14,498 nucleotides of DNA. It comes from JBGFRR01 sp041695045. Its GTDB lineage: Bacteria > Bacteroidota > Ignavibacteria > UBA10030. Location of the stretch: assembly GCA_041695045.1 (NCBI GenBank), contig JBGFRR010000058.1, forward strand, positions 1 to 14,498, in the 5' to 3' direction. Below the pieces are notes generated by a model. It was not told the DNA's origin. It saw only the letters and a program-made list of their open reading frames with translations, and searched no databases. A program made the translations under genes and the position numbers. Below are positions 6,035 to 12,196 of the stretch, one piece after another; the stretch's first letter is position 1; the number at the start of each line of letters is the position of its first letter.

Positions 6035-6592
6035 ATGATTGACTACGCCCTCGGCTTGGTGGAAACCAAAGGTCTCGTCGGCGCCATCGAAGCCGCCGAT
6101 GCGATGGTGAAGACTGCCAACGTGATTCTCGTCGGGAAAGAACGAACCGACCCGGCGATGATTACGGTGAAGGTCGTGGGCGACACGGCAGCGGTTCGCT
6201 CGGCGGTGGAAGCGGGAGCAGCCGCGGCTCAGCGCGTCAGTCAGCTCATTTCGGCGCATGTGATCCCCCGTCCACACGAGGAGTTGAAAGACCTTCTGTA
6301 TGCGCGGAGCACGCGCTCGCCGCAAGAGGTTGAAGAGTTGTTAGAAAGGGATCCGGTCGAACGCGAGCACGAGGCCGAAGAAGAGGAGACACAAGAAGAA
6401 CTGTTCGCAATGCCGGAAGGGTTGAGTCCGGAGGACCAGCAATACTTCGAGAAGCTCAGCGGCATGACTGTGCATGAGCTTCGGTCATATGCGAGAAAAG
6501 TGGAAGGATTGACAATCTTTGGCCGTGAGATTTCCCGCGCAAACAAATCACAGCTTCTCGAAGAGTTAATGCGCGTGCGGATGAAAAGATAA
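6035..6592 (+). CDS. BMC-H shell protein with C-terminal SAP/Rho-N-like extension
   Basis: This 185-residue protein has three parts. Residues 1-88 are a BMC domain nearly duplicate of the upstream gene (GLVETKGLVGAIEAADAMVK and AHVIPRPHEEL), but the Gly-rich pore loop is replaced by RTDPAMITVKV, implying a different pore. Residues 89-135 are a charged, probably disordered linker (EVEELLERDPVEREHEAEEE). Residues 141-182 form a compact helical unit, LSGMTVHELRSYARKVEGL then IFGREISRANKSQLLEELMR, spaced like SAP or Rho N-terminal helix-extended-helix modules that bind nucleic acid. EutK, a shell protein with a C-terminal winged helix, is a precedent for such a design. The ribosome site is weak, so it may be made in smaller amounts than the first protein. 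The BMC call is certain; the tail's function is inferred. Confidence 0.92.
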   Translation: MIDYALGLVETKGLVGAIEAADAMVKTANVILVGKERTDPAMITVKVVGDTAAVRSAVEAGAAAAQRVSQLISAHVIPRPHEELKDLLYARSTRSPQEVEELLERDPVEREHEAEEEETQEELFAMPEGLSPEDQQYFEKLSGMTVHELRSYARKVEGLTIFGREISRANKSQLLEELMRVRMKR

Positions 6593-6692
6593 GCACTTCG
6601 CGTTTCTCGGGACGGGTTCTCCTTTCCCCCGCTTCAAATTCACGGTCACGAAATTTCTCCACTGACGGTTTTACAAAGATGATCTTCGTTGT

Positions 6693-7418
6693 ATGCTCCG
6701 ATTTTTCTTGAGAACGGGTATTTTCGCGTTTCTCCTCTCGTGTCCTCTTTTTCTTCTTCTGTCTCAACAACTTGCCTTCAAGCAATACAACCGGGCAACG
6801 GGCCTGCCAAGCGATTACATCCTCTGCATACTACAAGACCGCCATGGCTTCCTCTGGTTTGGAACGGACCGAGGGACAGGTCGCTACGATGGACGATCCT
6901 TCAAAACCTTCACGGCGGCCGACGGACTGGGCAGTAACTTCGTCCGAAGAATCTTCGAGGATCGCGACGGCAACATCTGGTTCGGACTGATCGAGGGAGG
7001 CGTGACACGGTTCGACGGATCATCACTGAAGACGTACACCACTGCCGACGGCCTGTTTGCGGAATCATGGACGCAGGGAGACCTGCCGAAGGGAATCGAC
7101 ACACTGCTTTCGCGCGGCTATTTCACCACAGACAACATGCTGATCATGAACGACACGTGGAACTGCTACCTCCCGGGGGAGCCGCCGTGTGTTACCAGCT
7201 CGATCGAAGAGGATAACCGAATCTGCTTCGAATGGATCAAGATGTTTGGATTGAAGTGTTGGTCCATCTGGGATTTTGCCGACGGCGGACCTGGCGAGCG
7301 TAACCCCAACGGCGACGTGAACAACGACGGCACCGGATTAACCCGAAAAGGAGAGATTCACAGGGCTGAAGCATTAGTCTGGAAGGAGATCATTTCACCT
7401 CCGCCTCTGGTGCAATAA
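6693..7418 (+). pseudogene. Two-component-regulator propeller protein N-terminus fused to unrelated secreted sequence
   Basis: The reading frame opens with a signal peptide (residues 1-25, ending LLLSQQ). Beta-propeller repeats of the Reg_prop type follow: YNRATGLPSDYILCILQDRH, GFLWFGTDRGTGRYDG, then FVRRIFEDRDGNIWFG and VTRFDGSSLKTYTTADGL (to residue 121). Proteins of this class, often hybrid histidine kinases, carry 12-14 such repeats and run to about 1000 residues; here fewer than three remain. From about residue 122 (near 7056) the sequence changes to a Cys- and Trp-rich stretch I do not recognise (TWNCYLPGEPPC, FGLKCWSIWDF), ending with an acidic NPNGDVNNDGTG loop that could bind calcium. 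There is no ribosome site at ATG 6693. I read this as an in-frame deletion chimera and doubt it is functional. Confidence 0.6.
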
Positions 7419-7419
7419 G

Positions 7420-7905
7420 GCACGCTCGAAGCTCTCCAACCACATCATTGCCGGTAAAGATGTTGCGCCGGATGGAGTAACAGGAAGATGGATGTACAGC
7501 CTCTCGGCGTTCATTCCGGTGGGACCCGATACAGCGCAGGCCGGCCTTGAATTGAGCGTTCAGAGTACGAGAGATGACGTCCGGCTGATCCGGAGCAATG
7601 TCCCAACCCTGGTGGAAAATCTCCAAACCCCGGCCGTACCAAAGGCTCTCATCGTTCAGCAGAACTATCCCAACCCCTTCAACCCATCCACCATAATCGA
7701 GTTTGATATTCCCTCGGCTGGAGTTGTTTCACTCACCGTGTTCGACCTTCTGGGGAGGCAGGTCGCAACGCTCGTGAACGACCATCTCCAGCCGGGACGT
7801 TATCTGACAGCGTGGGATGCGGCCGGGATGCCCAGCGGAGTGTATTGCTACCGGTTGTAAGCCGCGGGTTTCGTGCAGACAAGGCGGCTCGTGCTTCTTC
7901 GCTAA
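7420..7905 (+). pseudogene. C-terminal remnant of a T9SS-secreted protein, sorting tail split by a stop codon
   Basis: The frame with ATG 7492 has no proper start; sensible protein is visible from about 7435 (HIIAGKDVAPDGV). It leads into a type A T9SS sorting domain: QNYPNPFNPSTIIEFDIPSA, VVSLTVFDLLGRQVATLVND, GRYLTAWDAAGMPSGVYCYRL. Translation stops at TAA 7858-7860. The same frame continues with AAGFVQTRRLVLLR and a second TAA at 7903-7905, exactly the rest of a sorting tail. One C-to-T change (CAA to TAA) explains this. The lost final strand is the part normally needed for recognition by the T9SS machinery. The upstream boundary is uncertain because the preceding chimera ends at 7418 in another frame. 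Confidence 0.75.
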
Positions 7906-7916
7906 AGGTGCAAAAG

Positions 7917-8486
7917 TCAGGCGAGCAAGCGTTTCAGCGCATCCAGCGTTCGCGGGGGATATGGCTTTGATAGGCGACGTAGCTGCCGCTTGCTGATATC
8001 TTTCAGGTCGAGTTGCTCGAGTCGAAGATTCAGCTTGCCAAAGCTTACAAAGTAAAGGGTATCGAGAACTGCTTTTTCGGGAGAAGCTATCAACAAGGAA
8101 CCGTTTTTCTCATATCCAAAGAACAGAGATTTTTTTATCGAGCGATATTCGACTTCAGTATTTCCGAGCGTTCGGCGTGTGCTTTTTGCGGTCGTGGCAA
8201 ACGTGAGCACATAGGGAATCTGTGAGAGAACGCCGTATCGCGAAAGGGCGGACTCAAACGAGAGATATGACGGCTGATAAAGAATGTTTGCAACGACGTC
8301 GATCTGTGTGTACTGTTCAGGAAGGATATAAATCCCCGAGGTAAGTCGGACCAGCAAGCCCTTCCGCACGAGACGTGTGAGCGTAACGTAGAGCGACTCG
8401 CGGGTAAGACCCGTGACCTTCCCGAGGTCTGCCACAGTGTAGTAGGCTTTGCCGATGCGGCGCAGTGTGTCGAGAATTGTGTTCAT
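7917..8486 (-). CDS. AbiEi-like antitoxin / winged-helix transcriptional regulator
   Basis: This 189-residue protein has an N-terminal winged helix (about 1-60: YTVADLGKVTGLTRESLYVT, then LVRKGLLVRLTSGIYIL). The AbiEi hallmark segments PSYLSFESALSRYGVL (72-87) and ASPEKAVLDTLYF (134-146) follow. In type IV toxin-antitoxin systems AbiEi is a repressor of its own operon and neutralises the nucleotidyltransferase toxin without stable binding. Its ATG overlaps the toxin gene's stop by four bases (ATGA), so translation is coupled. The order is the reverse of the classical abiE operon, where the antitoxin is first. The closing residues are basic and short, and the gene ends 12 bases from the broken T9SS tail. 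Confidence 0.85.
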   Translation of the reverse strand: MNTILDTLRRIGKAYYTVADLGKVTGLTRESLYVTLTRLVRKGLLVRLTSGIYILPEQYTQIDVVANILYQPSYLSFESALSRYGVLSQIPYVLTFATTAKSTRRTLGNTEVEYRSIKKSLFFGYEKNGSLLIASPEKAVLDTLYFVSFGKLNLRLEQLDLKDISKRQLRRLSKPYPPRTLDALKRLLA

Positions 8487-9163
8487 CGTTTTGCCAGTTG
8501 CTCAACGACTGAACGATAGGCAGGAGGGAGATATCGGTTCAGGTCGCGCTTCACGACCGTCGGCGATAGGCGCGGGAGCCCCTCCGGCAGCGGGCGCCGT
8601 AGCTGCTGACTGAGATACCAGAGATCGAACAGATCGCGTGCTTCACGCCGATTCTTCAGCGCGGCCATTTTTTCCTGCCAGATCAATTCGGCTGTAGCAA
8701 CCCTGAACAACACCTGGATATTCGTGATAGGGCTGGTCAGCAGACGGAGTTCATACCCGTTTGCTTTCCGTCGAGGAGAGCGATTGTTGCGGAGTGAAAC
8801 CTCTAATTTCTGTTTGAATGATCGAGAGATGGCAGCATCGCGAATCCGGAATTCAACGAGATACGTCTTCCGTTTCGCGGCTGCATCTGTCAGCTCCAAT
8901 GGATATTTCTCCGCGACCTTCTTCGCCCATGACAGGAAGCGCGAATAGGGGATCCTTCCGAGGAGCGAGAAATCCAGATCATCAGAGAAGCGCGGCGACC
9001 CGTACGCCAATCGCAGCGCGGTCCCTCCTTTGAAGCCGAGTGCGGTACTCCAGGCTTCGGTGCTCAACTCGTTCAGCAGCGTGATCTCCCAGTACTCGCG
9101 CACGATTTGTTCTGGGGAGACTCGCAGCTCGCTCGCTAACCGCTGGACAAGCCCGATTTCCAC
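8483..9163 (-). CDS. AbiEii/AbiGii-family nucleotidyltransferase toxin
   Basis: A 226-residue protein of the DNA polymerase beta-like nucleotidyltransferase fold. GFKGGTALRLAYGSPRFSDD (43-62) plus LDFSL contains the GG-T and DxD active-site motifs (D62, D64). E121 in KQKLEVSLR is the likely third acidic residue, and EKMAALKNRREARDLFDLWY (164-183) is the AbiEii C-terminal motif. Relatives of this family nucleotidylate tRNA or otherwise stop growth and give phage resistance by abortive infection; the target here is unknown. The start is GTG (9163-9161); no in-frame ATG lies upstream and the nearby ATG at 9183 is in another frame. The gene is first in the pair and overlaps the antitoxin by four bases. 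All motifs are intact, so it is probably active. Confidence 0.88.
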   Translation of the reverse strand: MEIGLVQRLASELRVSPEQIVREYWEITLLNELSTEAWSTALGFKGGTALRLAYGSPRFSDDLDFSLLGRIPYSRFLSWAKKVAEKYPLELTDAAAKRKTYLVEFRIRDAAISRSFKQKLEVSLRNNRSPRRKANGYELRLLTSPITNIQVLFRVATAELIWQEKMAALKNRREARDLFDLWYLSQQLRRPLPEGLPRLSPTVVKRDLNRYLPPAYRSVVEQLAKR

Positions 9164-9175
9164 TGATTCTTTAGT

Positions 9176-9193
9176 CTTAACATCTTTGTTAAG
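9176..9193. promoter_or_regulatory. Inverted repeat upstream of the AbiE-type pair, candidate operator
   Basis: CTTAAC (9176-9181) and GTTAAG (9188-9193) form a perfect inverted repeat around ATCTTT, 12 bases before the GTG start of the toxin gene on the minus strand. AbiEi proteins are known to bind inverted repeats in their own promoter, so this is a likely autoregulatory site. No clear -35/-10 pair was found beside it. Confidence 0.5.
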
Positions 9194-9229
9194 GTTTATG
9201 GATCAGCCCTATGATACGGAGAACTGCAG

Positions 9230-9369
9230 CCAGAAGCAAAGCTGGCTCCGGATCGCGTGGATTCGAGCGGGGTGTACTTCTATCGGCTGGAAGCAGCAGG
9301 GTTGTGCAGACGCGCAAGCCTGTACTCAACAAGGAGATGCGTGGCCATGGAAAACAGGACCGCCCGTGA
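9230..9369 (+). pseudogene. Second T9SS sorting-tail remnant, frameshifted
   Basis: Reading from 9260 gives DSSGVYFYRLEAAG. After 9300 one base is missing and the frame starting at 9301 continues VVQTRKPVLNK, running on to a TGA at 9367-9369. This matches the end of the tail at 7840-7905 (SGVYCYRL-AAGFVQTRRLVLL). No start, signal peptide or NYPNPFNPST motif is present, so only the last 25-30 codons of a former gene are recognisable. The rest of the gene-free stretch 9164-9477 holds the AbiE-type palindrome and, from 9370 to 9477, nothing I recognise apart from an imperfect direct repeat on the minus strand (GATGAATGGGCC and AGTGAATGGGCA). Confidence 0.65.
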
Positions 9370-9477
9370 ATAGGCCGCGGCGGTTTGCTTATCGGGGCTT
9401 GCTGCCCATTCACTGACAGATGGACACCACCTCAGTATGGCCCATTCATCTAGGCGGGAAAAATCAGATGAAGCCCA

Positions 9478-11148
9478 CTAAAAGGGCCGAGAAAACCGGA
9501 AGATAATCCGGTTGAGTCTCGAGCCGTCGGTCGGCCAGACATACGCCACGCGCACCGAGCCGCTGCGGTTAGCAATGCCGATACCGAGATTGCTCCGCAC
9601 GTGCTTCAAATGAAACTCGCCGAACCCCTCATCCCATCCTGCCGTTGTCGGAACGTTGTTCGTCCACCCTGCATCCGCTAATACCAGGATGTTAATCCCC
9701 CGCATCAACCAGCTCGGCCAGAAATCGATGTCATGCAGAATGTCGGCGTTGACGATGTACTCTGCGTTCACCAACAGCATCCGGTTGCCGATATCGTACT
9801 TGAAAGGATAGACATGCACCGTGCTGAGTCCACCTAACTCGAACTCTTTTTGGTACGGCAGCGTCCCCTCTGACGTGCCGATGCGGAAACGGATGTTCAC
9901 ATTATCGTAACGGCCAAGCGGTTGGTACCGGCGGACGTCGAGCATGTACTGGTGGAATCCAAAATCCGTGTCCGCGCTCTTGCCGGCGAACTCTGCCGTT
10001 CCGTAGATGCTCCAGCCTTCCTGTCCGTACATCGTGCGTGCGACCGTGCTGACGCCGCTGGAGATGAACACGCTGCGCATGCGGCCTTCATCCACGGGGG
10101 GATTGAGTCGGAAGCGCTTCTTGCCGCCGAAGATTGCCCACTCGGTGCGGTTTTCCATGGAGCTGTACCGATCGATCAAATAATCGACGCGAAGCTGGCT
10201 AGTAAAGTTTTCTTGCTGCACGTAGTACGCCGCGTGCGCGCCGTAGCCTTTTCGCTGGAAGTAATCCCGGTAATCTTCGTGAATCAGAAGCGCTGCCGCG
10301 GTGTTCTCTTTCTGACTGATGAGCCATTCGTCCTTCGAGTCGGTGATGTTATGGCCCTCGATGCCGAACTCGATGAGCTTGCCCTCACCGAGCGCAAACT
10401 GCCGCGCAAAGCCGAGGTTGTAGCGCCAGCGGTACGACTTCAAACCGTAGCCGATGGTACCCCAGCCGGTGTAGCTGCGTTGGCCTTCCCAGTAGTATTT
10501 CTTCTCTGAGCCGATGCCCAGGAACACTCCCTCCACTCGATTGTAGCGGAAAATGAAATCGTCGAGCGTGGTGAGCTCCTGCACCCAGTTGGCGTTGAGG
10601 CGCGTTGTGCCGCGTGCGAACCGCTCTCGCCGCTCACGATAATCCACCGTGCGGGCGCTGGTCTTGTCGGTGTATCCTTCAATCACTCCCCCCGGCTCTT
10701 TGACAATGTCCCCGCTGATCACGCGCACATCGCCGGTAATGCGTCCGCCATCCTTCACATACACCGTCCCTCCCACAACGAGCACATCGCCGTTGATTTC
10801 GCCGTACACAATCAGGTCGCCTGCCTTGACGACGATGTTGCCTTCGATCACGTCGTCCGTTTCGATGACGGTATGCCCTTCGAACGTTCGGGCACCGCGA
10901 CGCATCTCGTCTTCTACTTCGTCCCAATCGTCTGCCGCACGGCGACGTTGCTTCTTCACCGTGTCTGCCGACACGTTGTCGCCGTGAAGCTCACGCTGAA
11001 TGGAATCGATGAATCGCTCAATCAGCGTTCCAAGCCGCGTGTCGAAATCGACGCTTTCGGTTTCCGCCTTCGGATGCTTCTCTTTGGTCTGAGCAACACT
11101 GAGGATCGGTATCGCAACAATGATAATGCTCCACAGCATGTGCTTCAT
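9478..11148 (-). CDS. Omp85/BamA-like outer-membrane beta-barrel with bactofilin-like N-terminal segment
   Basis: This 556-residue protein starts at ATG 11148, chosen because AGGAGA lies six bases upstream and a clean signal peptide begins there (MKHMLWSIIIVAIPILSVAQ). An ATG at 11175 lacks a ribosome site. A charged, partly helical stretch (about 25-85) precedes a beta-helix-like segment (about 91-160) of repeated short strands: VIEGNIVVKAGDLIVYGEIN, GDVLVVGGTVYVKDGGRIT, then GDVRVISGDIV. This pattern is shared with bactofilins and DUF342-like polymer proteins. Residues 190-556 form a barrel like BamA/TamA relatives, with NRMLLVNAEYI near the end and IIFRFSRPF as the closing strand with terminal Phe. 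No POTRA repeats are visible. It may insert or anchor something at the outer membrane, but the exact role is unknown. Confidence 0.75.
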   Translation of the reverse strand: MKHMLWSIIIVAIPILSVAQTKEKHPKAETESVDFDTRLGTLIERFIDSIQRELHGDNVSADTVKKQRRRAADDWDEVEDEMRRGARTFEGHTVIETDDVIEGNIVVKAGDLIVYGEINGDVLVVGGTVYVKDGGRITGDVRVISGDIVKEPGGVIEGYTDKTSARTVDYRERRERFARGTTRLNANWVQELTTLDDFIFRYNRVEGVFLGIGSEKKYYWEGQRSYTGWGTIGYGLKSYRWRYNLGFARQFALGEGKLIEFGIEGHNITDSKDEWLISQKENTAAALLIHEDYRDYFQRKGYGAHAAYYVQQENFTSQLRVDYLIDRYSSMENRTEWAIFGGKKRFRLNPPVDEGRMRSVFISSGVSTVARTMYGQEGWSIYGTAEFAGKSADTDFGFHQYMLDVRRYQPLGRYDNVNIRFRIGTSEGTLPYQKEFELGGLSTVHVYPFKYDIGNRMLLVNAEYIVNADILHDIDFWPSWLMRGINILVLADAGWTNNVPTTAGWDEGFGEFHLKHVRSNLGIGIANRSGSVRVAYVWPTDGSRLNRIIFRFSRPF

Positions 11149-11266
11149 TGACAATCTCCTGATGTTTGCTGACACACTTCCAGCTTACGGCATGCCGTGC
11201 ATTGAAGTTGCAGCGGTTGAGCATAAAGTACAACAGATATTCATGGAACTCAACGCTCATCATTCC

Positions 11267-11295
11267 TTCACTCCGACCGGAAAAAAGCGTATATT
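11267..11295 (+). promoter_or_regulatory. Candidate promoter of pdxJ
   Basis: TTCACT (11267-11272), 17 bases, then TATATT (11290-11295) gives a fair sigma70-like promoter. Transcription would start near 11302, leaving about 32 bases before the pdxJ start. The remainder of the divergent 11149-11333 gap shows no other clear site. Confidence 0.5.
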
Positions 11296-11333
11296 CTGTC
11301 CGCTTTTGCCGACATTCATTGGCAGGATTCATC

Positions 11334-12050
11334 ATGCGATTAGCGATCAACATTGACCATATAGCAACGGTGCGGCAGGCACGAGGCGGGGTTGAACCGG
11401 ACCCCGTTGAAGCCGCACGCGTCTGCGAAGAAGCGGGAGCGGAAGGAATTGTTTGTCACCTGCGCGAAGACCGGCGGCATATTCAAGACCGCGACGTGTA
11501 TCGTCTGCGCGAGACGGTGACAACGAAGCTTGACCTCGAGATGGCTGCAACGGGCGAGATCATCCGTATCGCGCTCGACGTAAAGCCGGACTTTGTAACG
11601 CTTGTACCTGAGCGGCGCGAGGAACTCACGACTGAAGGCGGTTTAGATGTGGCAGGACAGCACGAGTATTTGGCGGATGTCATTAACCGCTTCCATGAAC
11701 ACAATATTCCCGTGAGTCTTTTTGTGGATCCCGAGGCGCCGCAGGTCGAGGCGGCAAAGCGAGTGCAGGCGGACATGATCGAGATTCACACCGGCGAGTA
11801 TACCAACGCGATAGCCGAGTCCGATGTGGAGCACGAGTTTTCGAGAATCAAGTCCATGGCGGCGTTGGGGAAATCGTTAAGCCTGCGCGTGCACGCAGGA
11901 CACGGGTTGAACTATGTCAACGTGAGCAAAATCGTGTCCGTCAAAGAGATTGATGAGCTGAGCATCGGCCACGCAATCATTTCGCGCGCCGCGTTTGTGG
12001 GACTGGACCGAGCTGTGCGTGAGATGTTGCAGCTCGTTCGCCGGAAGTAG
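11334..12050 (+). CDS. pdxJ: Pyridoxine 5'-phosphate synthase
   Basis: PdxJ condenses 1-deoxyxylulose 5-phosphate with 3-amino-2-oxopropyl phosphate to pyridoxine 5'-phosphate, the last ring-forming step of the DXP-dependent vitamin B6 pathway in the cytoplasm. The 238-residue length is normal. Visible signatures are the opening MRLAINIDHIATVRQARGG, CHLREDRRHIQDRDV, LDLEMAATGE with the catalytic Glu, VTLVPERREELTTEGGLDV, EIHTGEYTNA, RVHAGHGLNYVN with the conserved His, and ELSIGHAIISRA. ATG 11334 has AGGA six bases upstream; in-frame codons further up to 11166 are not PdxJ-like. It is transcribed alone, divergent from the Omp85-like gene and convergent with the cyclase operon. Confidence 0.97.
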   Translation: MRLAINIDHIATVRQARGGVEPDPVEAARVCEEAGAEGIVCHLREDRRHIQDRDVYRLRETVTTKLDLEMAATGEIIRIALDVKPDFVTLVPERREELTTEGGLDVAGQHEYLADVINRFHEHNIPVSLFVDPEAPQVEAAKRVQADMIEIHTGEYTNAIAESDVEHEFSRIKSMAALGKSLSLRVHAGHGLNYVNVSKIVSVKEIDELSIGHAIISRAAFVGLDRAVREMLQLVRRK

Positions 12051-12149
12051 GTCGGTTCACGCTTCCCGATTGAGCACGCTCACCACACAATTTTCTCGCT
12101 TCAAATCCGATTTAGAACAAGAGTCTGGGCAGGAGGAGGTGCGTAGGCG

Positions 12150-12170
12150 GCCTGCCTGCTGCAGGCAGGC
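12150..12170. repeat. GC-rich perfect palindrome
   Basis: GCCTGCCTGC (12150-12159) and GCAGGCAGGC (12161-12170) flank a single T. It lies in the 146-base gap between the convergent pdxJ and cyclase genes. No T-run follows on either strand, so it is not a standard terminator. The composition is like CCTGCC-type palindromes that I recall as scattered in Bacteroidota/Ignavibacteria genomes; it may be one copy of such a family. Confidence 0.7.
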
Positions 12171-12196
12171 ACGAAATCATGCGGCCCACCAAAAGA

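Noticed and set aside
6593..6692. Search for a terminator or small RNA after the BMC genes
   Set aside because: No stem-loop with a T-run and no promoter was convincing in this 100-base gap.
6456..6785. Lys/Arg-rich minus-strand reading frame over the end of the second BMC gene
   Set aside because: Low-complexity antisense of A/G-rich coding sequence with no start signal or homology.
9922..10509. Long plus-strand reading frame (about 195 codons) inside the Omp85-like gene
   Set aside because: It is antisense to clear barrel strands of the minus-strand gene, has no ribosome site and no recognisable domain.
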